A stretch of 64,000 bases of DNA from Bradyrhizobium guangdongense (GTDB taxonomy: Bacteria; Pseudomonadota; Alphaproteobacteria; Rhizobiales; Xanthobacteraceae): positions 2,294,001 to 2,358,000 of the forward strand of contig NZ_CP030051.1 of the NCBI RefSeq assembly GCF_004114975.1. Reading direction: 5' to 3'. Positions within the stretch are counted from its first letter, which is position 1. Each line of letters begins with the position of its first letter. The notes under the pieces were generated by a model, which was not told the origin of the DNA, did no database searches, and saw only the letters and a program-made list of their open reading frames with translations. Positions 1 to 8,289 of this stretch are shown in pieces. Position numbers and translations under genes: made by a program.

Positions 1-6
1 CGGAGT

Positions 7-195
7 TCAACGACAGATGCCCACGGGATGGCTGAAAATCTCGAAATCGCTGCCCCGTGCGATGCCGATGAGCGTCAGCCCGGCAGCCTCGGCAGTTCGT
101 ATCGCAAGCGCAGTCGGCGCGGAGATCGGGACGATGACGGCGCCGCCGATGCGGCTGTCTTCTGCACCCGGATGGAACGCCTCGGCGTGACGCGG
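7..195 (-). pseudogene. fdhD: fdhD 3' remnant, frameshifted
   Basis: The minus strand encodes the C-terminus of FdhD, the sulfurtransferase that delivers sulfur to the molybdenum cofactor of formate dehydrogenase. Visible pieces are SAPTALAIRTAEAAGL, then GIARG and FEIFSHP before a stop at 7-9. Just upstream, the expected VQKTAA segment lies in a different frame, joined to IGGAVIV where one base appears to be missing (about 147-153). Further upstream no FdhD sequence is readable and no start exists. I read it as a decayed gene fragment rather than a short functional protein. A sequencing error is less likely because the N-terminal part is also missing. Confidence 0.72.
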
Positions 196-253
196 GTTCC
201 TAAGCTGGACGCGCCAACGCGCAGAGAGTCGCCGGTCGCGGCGGTGGAGGACG

Positions 254-862
254 ATGAGGGACAGCCAGTCGCAGGTTGCCGAAATCCGGGATGCAGTCCA
301 TCTGTGCATCGATATGCAGAACATCTTCGCTCCCGGCGGTCTTTGGGCAACTCCCTGGATGGAGCGCGTCCTGCCGACGATCGTCGATATCGTTTCGCGT
401 CATCAGCCGCGAACGATCTTCACCCGCTTCATCACGCCGAAAGTCCCCGAGGACCGGCCGGGCCAGTGGCAAAGCTACTTTCGGCGCTGGCACCAGGCGA
501 CGCGCGATCATCTCCCGCCGTCCGCGCTCGAGCTCGTGCCGCCTCTGGCACGTTACGTGCCGCCGCTCCGGATCGTCGACAAGCCGGCTTACTCGGCGTT
601 CAGCAATCCCGCGCTGGCAAGTTTGCTGGTTGAGCTCGGCATCGGGACCGTGGTGATATCGGGCGCGGAGACGGACGTTTGTGTCCTCTCGACGGTGCTG
701 AGCGCCGTCGATCTCGGCTTCAGGGTCGTCATTGTGGAGGACGCGCTGTGCAGCTCGTCGGATGTCGGCCACGATGCGCTCATGACGATGTACCGAACGC
801 GCTTCCACGGCCAGGTCGATCTCGTGACCTCGGAGGAACTGAACGAGTTCTGGCGCGAGTAG
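254..862 (+). CDS. Cysteine hydrolase, isochorismatase family
   Basis: A 202-residue protein with the isochorismatase-like hydrolase fold. The catalytic triad is readable: Asp20 in CIDMQN, Lys110 in VDKPAYSAF and Cys143 in ETDVCVLST, in the usual order and spacing. Members cleave C-N or C-O bonds in small amides and ethers (nicotinamide, N-carbamoyl compounds, isochorismate). The substrate cannot be told from the sequence. The start follows GGAGG with 5-nt spacing. The gene stands alone between the fdhD remnant and a flavodoxin-like gene, so context gives no substrate. Cytoplasmic; no signal peptide. Confidence 0.85.
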   Translation: MRDSQSQVAEIRDAVHLCIDMQNIFAPGGLWATPWMERVLPTIVDIVSRHQPRTIFTRFITPKVPEDRPGQWQSYFRRWHQATRDHLPPSALELVPPLARYVPPLRIVDKPAYSAFSNPALASLLVELGIGTVVISGAETDVCVLSTVLSAVDLGFRVVIVEDALCSSSDVGHDALMTMYRTRFHGQVDLVTSEELNEFWRE

Positions 863-998
863 CCGGACGACCGGCCGCTTGTCCTTGCGCAGCCTCTCAA
901 GCACCTCGCGATCGTGCGAGTTCCTACTTTTGATACCTCGGGAACCGCACGTCCGATCCTGGGTTGGTGGGATCGCACCCACTCACCGAGGGCCCGGC

Positions 999-2072
999 AT
1001 GACGGAACTCGACGTTCGCAAGGGGATGCCGCCCGTCAAACTGTCGCGCGAAGAATTCGAGCGGCGTTACAGACGGGAGTTCGTCGATCCCGCTTTCACG
1101 CCGCTTCAGGGCGAGCTCGATGCGATCATCGGCGCCGCCTGGGATGCTTACAGCAATTCGCGCAAGGCGCCGCTGACGCGGAAGGCGGGCGCAGGCTTTT
1201 CCGATCCGGACTACGACTTGTCCATCGATTGGCTGCAGACCCGCGCGGCGGTGCTGGACGCCCAGCGCCGCCATGATGACGCCAGCGCGCCCGCGCGCAT
1301 CCTCATCATCAACGCCTCCGCCCGCAGCGAGCACACCTGTCCCGGCGAAATGTCGAAGACGTGGCGTATGGTCAAGCTGGCTGAGCCGGTTTTTGTCGAG
1401 ATGGGATTTGCCGTCGACATTCTCGATCTCTCCCGCCTAGCTTCAGAGTTCGGCAAGAGAATTCATCCCTGCAAATCCTGCGTCTCGACGGCGATGCCGC
1501 TCTGCCACTGGCCATGCAGTTGCTACCCGAACTATTCACTCGGCCAAACCAGCGACTGGATGAACGAGATCTATCCGCTCTGGGTGGCGGCGCACGGCAT
1601 CCTGATCGTGACCCCGGTGAACTGGTATCACGTCCCAGGCGGGCTCAAGGCGATGATGGATCGCCTGGTTTGTGCCGATGGCGGCAATCCGGATCCGACC
1701 TCGACCCACGGCAAGAAAGCTGCCGAAGCGAAGGCGATCGAGCTGAAGGGCTGGCCGTATCCGCGCCATCTCGCCGGCCGGCATTTCGGTCTGGTCGTCC
1801 ACGGCGACAGCACTGGTGCGGAAGGCGTGCGCCGCGCTCTGTCCGACTGGCTGACCGACATGCATCTGGTCTCGTCGGGACGCTTCGGCGAGATGGACGG
1901 TTATGTCGGCTACATGGAGAAATACGCCACCTCGCATCACGAGCTGGATGAAGATCGCGGGTTTCAACACCAGGTTTTGAATGCGGCGCGGGCACTCGGA
2001 AATGCCGTCCGACTCGCACGGGAACTGCGCGATGAGCCGGGGCCCGGACTTGAAGATCCCAACCCGAAATGA
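999..2072 (+). CDS. NAD(P)H-dependent FMN reductase-like flavodoxin-fold protein
   Basis: A 357-residue protein. After a roughly 110-residue N-terminal extension it shows the flavodoxin-like fold of NADPH-dependent FMN reductases: a first beta strand ILIINASARSEHTCPG (phosphate-binding loop), then CKSCVSTAMPLCHWPCSCYPN, ILIVTPVNWYHVPGGLKAMMDRL and FGLVVHGDSTG. The Cys-rich stretch CKSC...CHWPCSC is unusual and could bind a metal or form disulfides. A longer reading begins at 879, but the ATG at 999 starts a more ordinary N-terminus. Likely a cytoplasmic flavin-dependent reductase; substrate unknown. Confidence 0.78.
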   Translation: MTELDVRKGMPPVKLSREEFERRYRREFVDPAFTPLQGELDAIIGAAWDAYSNSRKAPLTRKAGAGFSDPDYDLSIDWLQTRAAVLDAQRRHDDASAPARILIINASARSEHTCPGEMSKTWRMVKLAEPVFVEMGFAVDILDLSRLASEFGKRIHPCKSCVSTAMPLCHWPCSCYPNYSLGQTSDWMNEIYPLWVAAHGILIVTPVNWYHVPGGLKAMMDRLVCADGGNPDPTSTHGKKAAEAKAIELKGWPYPRHLAGRHFGLVVHGDSTGAEGVRRALSDWLTDMHLVSSGRFGEMDGYVGYMEKYATSHHELDEDRGFQHQVLNAARALGNAVRLARELRDEPGPGLEDPNPK

Positions 2073-2143
2073 TGGGTCTGAGCCCGGGAACGATGGGCGC
2101 CGGCTGGCTTTGACTGGTTGGAAAAGCGACAGCTGGAGAGACC

Positions 2144-2473
2144 ATGGCCCAAACGGAACAGATGACCCGCTGTATCGAGCTGTGCCTGAGTTGCTACCGG
2201 ACGTGCCTTGGCATGGCCATGAACCATTGCCTTGAGACCGGCGGCAAGCACGTCGAGCCCAGGCATTTCCGTCTCATGATGGCGTGCGCGGAGATGTGCC
2301 GCACATCGGCGCATTTCATGTTGATCAACACGCCGCACCACAAGCACACCTGCCGGGAATGCGCCGAGATCTGCGCGGAGTGCGCGAAGGATTGCGAGCG
2401 GGTCGGTGGCATGGACGAATGTGTCGCCATGTGCCGCGCCTGCGCCGAGTCCTGCCGCGCCATGGCGGCGTGA
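2144..2473 (+). CDS. Four-helix-bundle copper-storage-type protein (DUF326)
   Basis: A 109-residue protein with 16 cysteines, most spaced CxxxC or CxxC along predicted helices (CIELCLSC, CAEMC, CRECAEICAEC, CVAMCRACAESC). This is the pattern of the Csp copper-storage proteins, in which Cys residues line the core of a four-helix bundle and bind many Cu(I) ions. No signal peptide is present, so it resembles the cytosolic Csp3 class. GGAGAG precedes the ATG. A short ORF follows 9 bp downstream and may be cotranscribed. Confidence 0.85.
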   Translation: MAQTEQMTRCIELCLSCYRTCLGMAMNHCLETGGKHVEPRHFRLMMACAEMCRTSAHFMLINTPHHKHTCRECAEICAECAKDCERVGGMDECVAMCRACAESCRAMAA

Positions 2474-2482
2474 GGTCGTCCC

Positions 2483-2659
2483 ATGCTGGAAGAGAAACTC
2501 AAGGAAGCCATCGCTGGCGAACTCAAGCGCCAGGCCGCCAACCGGCCGCAGGCGCTGAAGGTGGATGATGGCGGCGCGGAGGAGCTGGTCGTCAACGGCA
2601 AGATCGATCTCGCCGAGCTCGCCATGGTCATTGCCGGCTCCGTTGCCGGTGGTCCATAG
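2483..2659 (+). CDS. Small conserved-looking protein, 58 aa
   Basis: A 58-residue ORF beginning MLEEKLKEAIAGELKR and ending VIAGSVAGGP, with GAGG 8 bases before the ATG. It lies 9 bp after the copper-storage-type gene and ends just before the convergent DUF72 gene, so it fills the gap exactly. The N-terminal half is a charged helix and the C-terminal half is hydrophobic and Gly-rich. No family is recognised. Codon use matches the neighbours. It may be cotranscribed with the upstream Cys-rich protein. Confidence 0.6.
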   Translation: MLEEKLKEAIAGELKRQAANRPQALKVDDGGAEELVVNGKIDLAELAMVIAGSVAGGP

Positions 2660-2661
2660 CT

Positions 2662-3384
2662 TTAAAGCAGCGCCTTCAGCTTCAGCGCGTCGGCCGGCGC
2701 GGCGCTCTTCTGGTCGTTGTCGAAATAGACATAGACGTCGCAGCCTTGACGCTTCCACGAATTGATGCGTTTCGCCCATTGTACGAGTGCCGGCTTCGTG
2801 TAGTGCCCGTGGTAGCGCCCGCTCGGACCGTGACCGCGCACATAGACGAAGTCCGCCGTGCGCTTCCAGGGTGCCGGCGCATCGTGATGATCCGACAAGC
2901 AGAGCGAGATGTTCTCGTCGGCCAGCATTCGCAGGATGCGAGGCTGATACCAGCTCGGATGACGAAATTCGAAACTGTAGCGGCGTTTTCGTGACAGCAG
3001 CTTGAAGAACGAGCCGAGCCGGTCGGCATTCGCCTCGAATTGCGGGGGCAGCTGGAACAGGATCGGCCCCACCTTGTCCCGCAGCAGTGAAATGCGATCC
3101 TCCAACAGCTCGAGGCTGTTTTGGGACCGGTCGGTTAAGCGTTTCCAGTGCGTGATGAACTTCGAGGCCTTCCAGGCGAAGACGAAATCGCCGCCGGTCT
3201 GTTCTCGCCACGCCTCGACCGCTTCCGGCGTCGGAGTGCGGTAGAACACGCCGTTCAGCTCCGTGGTGTCGAATTGGCTGGCGTAATACTGCAGTTGCTG
3301 CTTCAGCGGCAGGCCTTCGGGGAAGAAGGGCCCACGCCAGGAGCCATAATGCCAGCCGGAAGTACCAATCAGGACGCGCGCCAT
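2662..3384 (-). CDS. DUF72 (YecE-like) family protein
   Basis: A 240-residue TIM-barrel-like protein of the DUF72/YecE family. Diagnostic segments are the N-terminal IGTSGWHYGSWRGPFF, FDTTELNGVFYRTP, FAWKASKFITH, LFQLPPQF, FEFRHPSW and YVYFDNDQKSAAP. The biochemical role is not established, although the conserved pocket suggests an enzyme or nucleic-acid-related function. The ATG at 3384 gives the canonical N-terminus (MARVLIGTSGW). Its stop lies 2 bp from the stop of the convergent small ORF. Confidence 0.88.
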   Translation of the reverse strand: MARVLIGTSGWHYGSWRGPFFPEGLPLKQQLQYYASQFDTTELNGVFYRTPTPEAVEAWREQTGGDFVFAWKASKFITHWKRLTDRSQNSLELLEDRISLLRDKVGPILFQLPPQFEANADRLGSFFKLLSRKRRYSFEFRHPSWYQPRILRMLADENISLCLSDHHDAPAPWKRTADFVYVRGHGPSGRYHGHYTKPALVQWAKRINSWKRQGCDVYVYFDNDQKSAAPADALKLKALL

Positions 3385-3504
3385 TCGAGATCGTTCATGA
3401 ATAGAAGCTGCCCCTGACGGTAGAGGTGACCGCCTCGATCTTGTTGCCTCGAGGTCGCGGACGAATGCACCGAAATAGTTCGCGTTGCAGTTCCGGCGCG
3501 TGGG

Positions 3505-3530
3505 AGCCCGGCCTCGCGGGAGGCCGGGCT
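3505..3530 (-). terminator. GC-rich hairpin after the small basic DNA-binding-like gene
   Basis: A perfect 10-bp inverted repeat (AGCCCGGCCT / AGGCCGGGCT) with a 6-base loop, 8 bp past the stop of the minus-strand gene at 3538-3834. There is no clear U-tract, so it could be a weak terminator or an mRNA 3' stabiliser. Confidence 0.5.
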
Positions 3531-3537
3531 TGCTCCG

Positions 3538-3834
3538 TCAGCGTCGCTGTTTCGCCGCACGGGGGCGGGTCGTCCGCCGGTTATAGGGTGACCGGTTGAC
3601 CGGCTTCAGCGAGATGCCCTCGCGATGCGCCTTGCTGCGGATCGCTGCGATCGGGCGCTGAAGCTTGATGCTCATGACGCCGGTGGGCGTGTTGCCCTTC
3701 GCAAGCTGCCGCAACATCCTGACGTCGGCCGTCGACCACGGTTGACGCGAACGGCGCTTGTACGAGGGGTTTGCCTTGCGCGGTCCCTTCTTGCCAATGG
3801 GGGAGCCGGGACGTTTCCATGCTGATCGTGCCAT
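3538..3834 (-). CDS. Small basic SANT/Myb-like protein
   Basis: A 98-residue, strongly basic protein. Residues about 28-75 contain SRQPWSTADVRMLRQLAKGNTP followed by an RSKAHREGISL helix, resembling a SANT/Myb-type helix-turn-helix. Both termini are Lys/Arg-rich and Pro-containing (GSPIGKKGPRKANPSYKRR; TTRPRAAKQRR). Such proteins are common in rhizobia, with no role known to me; nucleic-acid binding is inferred from charge and motif. An excellent AAGGAGG precedes the ATG, which supports expression. Confidence 0.7.
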   Translation of the reverse strand: MARSAWKRPGSPIGKKGPRKANPSYKRRSRQPWSTADVRMLRQLAKGNTPTGVMSIKLQRPIAAIRSKAHREGISLKPVNRSPYNRRTTRPRAAKQRR

Positions 3835-3935
3835 GTTGATCCTCCTTGGTCATCAAGGCACGAATCAGCATCTTGGTTCCATGCCGAGGCGTGTCGGCTG
3901 GTTCAACTGGCGAAACTGCCAATCGGTCGAGCCGG

Positions 3936-4313
3936 CTACCAGGCGAGCGGAATCCTTTGTTCAAACCCGCCGAGGTCGGAGGCCGGGCTGAGTGGCTGCC
4001 GGTCGAGCGGCCGATTGTTGTTCTGACGGGCGAATGACGTGCCAGGCGGGTAGGCGTAATCGCTGAACTTCCGGTCGCCGGGCAGCACTTCGGTGCCGCC
4101 ATCCAACCAGGAGCGTTTGCTCACATAGATGCGCGTATGCGGACCGGATTGATAGGCACGGTTCGGGCCGTACGGACCGTAGTCGTAGACGGCCTCTGTC
4201 GACGGCTGCGACCGGTCGCGCTTGCGGACCGTGTCTGCGTTGCAAATCATGGTCGTGGTGAAAACTGCGACCAGCGCCAGGCTGGTCGAGACGATTGGCT
4301 TCAATGCGTGCAT
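3936..4313 (-). CDS. Hypothetical exported protein
   Basis: A 125-residue protein starting MHALKPIVSTSLALVAVFTTTMICNADT, a signal peptide with cleavage expected after about residue 27. The mature part is polar and rich in Tyr, Gly, Pro and Asn (YDYGPYGPNRAY; KFSDYAYPPG). The frame extends upstream to 4445, but the added residues are not protein-like, so the signal-peptide ATG is preferred. No family is recognised. It is divergent from the BamA paralogue, with about 230 bp between starts. Confidence 0.6.
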   Translation of the reverse strand: MHALKPIVSTSLALVAVFTTTMICNADTVRKRDRSQPSTEAVYDYGPYGPNRAYQSGPHTRIYVSKRSWLDGGTEVLPGDRKFSDYAYPPGTSFARQNNNRPLDRQPLSPASDLGGFEQRIPLAW

Positions 4314-4543
4314 CCCATGCGCGTTGGCGACGTCCGCGCCTTTCGCATCGGCCTTGTGGCCTTGTAAACAAGCCTTGTTTTGCCCAATGTTGCTGGCTTT
4401 TGGCGCAAACGCCCCGCCTGTGGGGTATGCGCGCTGGCGCGTCAATCAATCTCAATCCCCGGAAACAGTACAGCAATCCTGAAGCCACACCGTGGCCACA
4501 GCTCTCCCGTTTCAGAGCAGGTCAGGTGCTCTTGAGGTGTGGA

Positions 4544-7060
4544 ATGTCGTTTTTGCGGGCCTGGCTTGTTGCGGCGGTCGTGAGTGGTGTGTCGATTGCA
4601 GGTTCACTTCCGATGGTGCTGTTGCCGCAGCCGGTCTCGGCGGCGCAAGCCACGGACGCCATCGTGGTCGAGGGCAATCGCCGCGTCGAGGCTGAGACGG
4701 TTCGCTCCTACTTCAACGCCAACGCCAGCGGCCAGTTCGATCAGGTCGCCCTCGACGACGGCCTCAAGGCGCTGGTCGAGACCGGCCTGTTTCAGGACGT
4801 GAGGGTCAACAGGGCCGGCGGTCATATCGTCGTGTCGGTGGTGGAAAACGCCGTGATCGGCCGCGTTGCGTTCGAGGGCAACAAGAAGATCAAGGACGAG
4901 CAGCTCTCCGCCGAAATCCAGTCGAAGCCGCGCGGCACCTTCTCGCGCGCCATGGTGCAGTCCGACACGCTGCGGATCGCCGAGATCTACCGCCGCTCGG
5001 GGCGTTACGACGTGCACGTCACCCCCGAAATCATCGAACAGCCGAATAACCGCGTCGATCTCGTCTTCACGGTCGAGGAGGGTGCCAAGACCGGCGTCAA
5101 GTCGGTCGAGTTCATCGGCAACAGCGCCTTCTCGGCCGCGCGACTGCGCGACGTGATCAAGACGCACGAGAGCAATCTGCTCAGCTTTCTCGGCAACAAC
5201 GACATCTACGATCCCGACCGTGTCGAGGCCGATCGCGACCTGATCCGCCGCTTCTACCTGAAGAACGGTTTCGCCGATGCCCAGGTCGTGGCCGCACTCA
5301 CCGAATACGATGCGGACAAGAAGGGCTTTCTCGTCACCTTCAAGATCGAGGAAGGCCAGCAATACCGCGTCGGCTCGGTCGATTTTCGCTCCAGCATCCC
5401 CAATTTCGACGCGGGCTCGCTGCGTAGCATGTCACGCGTCACCGTCGGCTCGCTCTACAACGTCGAAGCGGTCGAGAAGTCGACCGAGGAAATGCAGATC
5501 GAAGCCTCGCGCCGTGGCTATGCTTTCGCCGTGGTGCGGCCGGGCGGCGACCGCAATTTCGAGGCGCGTACCGTTTCCGTCGTGTTCAACGTCGACGAGG
5601 GCCCTCGCACCTATATCGAGCGTATCAATCTGCGCGGCAACACCCGCACCCGCGACTACGTGATCCGCCGCGAGTTCGACCTCTCCGAGGGCGATGCCTA
5701 CAACCGCGCGCTGGTCGACCGCGCCGAGCGCCGGCTGAAGAACCTGGACTACTTCAAGAGCGTCAAGATCGTCACGGAACCCGGCTCGTCCAGCGACCGT
5801 GTCATCCTGATCGTCGACATGGAAGAGAAGTCGACCGGCGACTTCTCGATCTCGGGTGGCTATTCCACCAGCGACGGTGCGCTTGCGGAAGTCTCGGTCT
5901 CCGAGCGTAACCTGCTCGGTAAGGGGCTCTATGCCAAGGCGTCGGTCAGTTACGGCCAGTATTCGCGCGGCGTATCGCTCTCCTTCGTCGAGCCCTATCT
6001 GCTCGACCATCGGATCGCGCTCGGGTTCGATACTTATTGGAAGGATCAGAAATCGAACAGCTATACGAGCTACGGCGTGACGACGCTGGGCTTCTCGCCG
6101 CGGCTGGGCTTCGCCTTGCGGGAGGACCTGTCGCTCCAACTGCGCTACTCGCTGTATCAGCAGAGGATCACGCTCGCCAGCCCCTACAACAATTGCAACA
6201 ACAACGCAGCCAACACGTCGTTGGCCTTCAACCCGACGCCGGCCTACATCCAGAACGTCCTTGGCGGGGTGGATCCCACGAACTCCACCAGTTCGGGCGT
6301 CTACGGTTACGGCTGCTACGGCGACGGCGAATCCAGTCTTCCTGTCCGAAAGGAACTTGCGAACGGTGCGACCTGGACCTCGGCGCTGGGCTACACGCTG
6401 AGCTACAACACGCTCGATAACACCAAGAACCCGACTGACGGCCTGCTCGTCGACTTCAAGCAGGATTTTGCCGGCGTCGGCGGCGACGTTACCTATCTGA
6501 AGACCGCGCTCGACACCAAATACTACACGGCGATGGTGTCCGACATCGTCAGCGTGATCCATCTCCAGGGCGGGGTGCTCAGCAAGCTCGGCAACAACGA
6601 GCTGCGCATGCTGGATCACTTCCAGATGGGCCCGAACCTGGTCCGCGGCTTCGCCTCGAATGGCATCGGCCCGCGCGACATCACCTATTGGAACTACGGC
6701 TCGAGCGGTGATGCGCTCGGCGGCACGAAATATTGGGGCGCATCGATGGAGTTGCAGATGCCGTTCTGGTTCCTTCCCAAGGAAGTCGGCCTGAAGGGCG
6801 CCGTCTATGCCGATGCCGGCTCGCTCTGGGGCTACCAGGGGCCGACCTCGTGGGCGGCGACGGGCGAGGTCAATACCAAGGCTTGCCCGACCTGCGGATT
6901 GCAATATGACGACAGCAGCGTGGTGCGGTCCTCGGTCGGTGTCGGCCTGATCTGGGCTTCGCCGTTCGGACCGCTGCGCTTCGACTATGCCGTGCCGCTG
7001 ACCAAGGGCAAATACGACATCGTCCAGGAGTTCAGATTCGGCGGCGGTACGTCGTTCTAG
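4544..7060 (+). CDS. bamA: BamA/Omp85-family outer-membrane protein (paralogue)
   Basis: An 838-residue Omp85 protein. A signal peptide (MSFLRAWLVAAV...QPVSA) is followed by about five POTRA repeats (e.g. IVVEGNRRVEAETVRSYF; VGRVAF-like IGRVAFEGNKKI; VEFIGNSAFSAARLRD; INLRGNTRTRDYVIRREF). A 16-strand barrel with the lid-loop motif VRGF and a terminal Phe follows. BamA inserts beta-barrel proteins into the outer membrane. A longer frame starts at 4295, but the ATG at 4544 has GAGG upstream and a proper signal. It is not next to rseP, lpxD or ompH, where housekeeping bamA normally sits, so this is probably a second copy. Its stop overlaps the convergent M20 gene's stop (shared CTAG, 7057-7060). 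Confidence 0.88.
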   Translation: MSFLRAWLVAAVVSGVSIAGSLPMVLLPQPVSAAQATDAIVVEGNRRVEAETVRSYFNANASGQFDQVALDDGLKALVETGLFQDVRVNRAGGHIVVSVVENAVIGRVAFEGNKKIKDEQLSAEIQSKPRGTFSRAMVQSDTLRIAEIYRRSGRYDVHVTPEIIEQPNNRVDLVFTVEEGAKTGVKSVEFIGNSAFSAARLRDVIKTHESNLLSFLGNNDIYDPDRVEADRDLIRRFYLKNGFADAQVVAALTEYDADKKGFLVTFKIEEGQQYRVGSVDFRSSIPNFDAGSLRSMSRVTVGSLYNVEAVEKSTEEMQIEASRRGYAFAVVRPGGDRNFEARTVSVVFNVDEGPRTYIERINLRGNTRTRDYVIRREFDLSEGDAYNRALVDRAERRLKNLDYFKSVKIVTEPGSSSDRVILIVDMEEKSTGDFSISGGYSTSDGALAEVSVSERNLLGKGLYAKASVSYGQYSRGVSLSFVEPYLLDHRIALGFDTYWKDQKSNSYTSYGVTTLGFSPRLGFALREDLSLQLRYSLYQQRITLASPYNNCNNNAANTSLAFNPTPAYIQNVLGGVDPTNSTSSGVYGYGCYGDGESSLPVRKELANGATWTSALGYTLSYNTLDNTKNPTDGLLVDFKQDFAGVGGDVTYLKTALDTKYYTAMVSDIVSVIHLQGGVLSKLGNNELRMLDHFQMGPNLVRGFASNGIGPRDITYWNYGSSGDALGGTKYWGASMELQMPFWFLPKEVGLKGAVYADAGSLWGYQGPTSWAATGEVNTKACPTCGLQYDDSSVVRSSVGVGLIWASPFGPLRFDYAVPLTKGKYDIVQEFRFGGGTSF

Positions 7061-8289
7061 CGATTCAGTATCCGCCGGCACGCATCGACGAAAATCTGCG
7101 CGCCGGTGACGATGTCAGCGTCCGCAGTGTTTTCGGTCCAGTGGTGGCTGATGCCCCCGATCGAAGGCACGAACAGCATGCCCGCGGGCATGATAGTCGC
7201 GAGCATCTGCGCGTCGTGGCCGGCGCCGCTGGGCATGCGGATAAAACGTCCGCCGGCCAGCTCCTTGCTCGCGGCTTCGATGGCATCCTGAATGTCGGCA
7301 TTCATCATGGCCGGCGCGCCGGTGCGGATCTTCTCCACGTTTGCGGTGCAGGGGCCCTTCGCGCTGGCTTCGGCTGCCATCGTTCGCAGCAACTCCTCCA
7401 GCCGCGCGATCACGGCCGGATTGTCGTCCCGGATCTGGAACAGCATTTCCGCGCCACCCGGAATGATGCTCGGCGCACCCGGATCGAGCGTGATGCGGCC
7501 GGTGGTCCAGACCGTGCGCGGTCCGCATGCGGCCGGGAAGCGCTCGTCGATCGCCACGCAGAACTTTGCCAGCGCGAGACCCGCATCCTTGCGCACGGCC
7601 ATGCGCGTGGTGCCGGCGTGGTTCTGCTCGCCGATGAAAGTGATGCGGTACTGCCAGATGCCGACGATGGAGGTCACGACACCGATCGCGAGCTTGCCGC
7701 TTTCGAGCGTGTCGCCCTGCTCGATATGCGCCTCGACATATCCGACGTGCCGTCCCGGCTCGACCGTGATGCGCGGACGTCCGGCGAGGCCCATGTCGCT
7801 GAGCGCGTCGCGCATGGCGCGGCCATTGGTGCGGTCGCGCGCGGCATCGATCTCCGCCTCGGTCACCTGTCCGACATAGGAGCGCGATCCGAGGAAGCTG
7901 CCGAAATGACCTTCCTCGTCACACCACGCGGCGACTTCGACAGCGCCTTTCACGGAGTGATCGGCGTTGAGCACGCGGGCCGCTTCCAGCGCATAGACGA
8001 CGCCGAGCGGGCCATCGAGCCAGCCGGCATAGTTCTGGCTTTCCAGGTGCGATCCGACGAGCAGTTTCGGTCCGGGCTTGCTGCTGGTGCCGACGATATT
8101 GCCGATGCCGTCGATCGCACCGGCGAGGCCGGCCTCGGGCAGCTTCTGCACCAGCCAGTCCAGCGATTGCCTGTGCGGCTCCGAGAAGGTCGGCTTGTGC
8201 ACGCCGGACTTGTAAGTGCCCAGTGCACGGAGCGCATTGAGATCGGCGAGGACGCGCTCGCCATTGGCGCGGGGATGAGTATCAGGCAT
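7057..8289 (-). CDS. M20-family Zn-dependent amidohydrolase (allantoate/N-carbamoyl-amino-acid hydrolase type)
   Basis: A 410-residue dinuclear-zinc amidase of the AllC/HyuC group. Metal-ligand motifs are visible: GSHLES, GWLDG, DEEGH, AHIEQG and SGAGHDAQ. The residue two after the first His is Glu, where most relatives have Asp (GSHLDT). Such enzymes hydrolyse N-carbamoyl, N-formyl or ureido groups from L-amino acids or allantoate. The ATG at 8289 overlaps the upstream ABC ATPase stop by 8 bp and has AAGG 9 bases ahead; an in-frame TTG lies 9 bases further up. It is the last gene of an ABC-transporter operon beside the hut genes, so the imported substrate is probably its substrate. Confidence 0.85.
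   Translation of the reverse strand: MPDTHPRANGERVLADLNALRALGTYKSGVHKPTFSEPHRQSLDWLVQKLPEAGLAGAIDGIGNIVGTSSKPGPKLLVGSHLESQNYAGWLDGPLGVVYALEAARVLNADHSVKGAVEVAAWCDEEGHFGSFLGSRSYVGQVTEAEIDAARDRTNGRAMRDALSDMGLAGRPRITVEPGRHVGYVEAHIEQGDTLESGKLAIGVVTSIVGIWQYRITFIGEQNHAGTTRMAVRKDAGLALAKFCVAIDERFPAACGPRTVWTTGRITLDPGAPSIIPGGAEMLFQIRDDNPAVIARLEELLRTMAAEASAKGPCTANVEKIRTGAPAMMNADIQDAIEAASKELAGGRFIRMPSGAGHDAQMLATIMPAGMLFVPSIGGISHHWTENTADADIVTGAQIFVDACRRILNR

Noticed and set aside
200..982. 260-residue minus-strand frame over the isochorismatase-like gene
   Set aside because: Antisense to a gene with a full catalytic triad; composition is typical of a shadow frame.
5432..7081. 549-residue open frame antisense to the BamA paralogue
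   Set aside because: It mirrors the codon pattern of a clearly real Omp85 gene; the product is Arg/Asp/Val-rich with no family features and no ribosome site.
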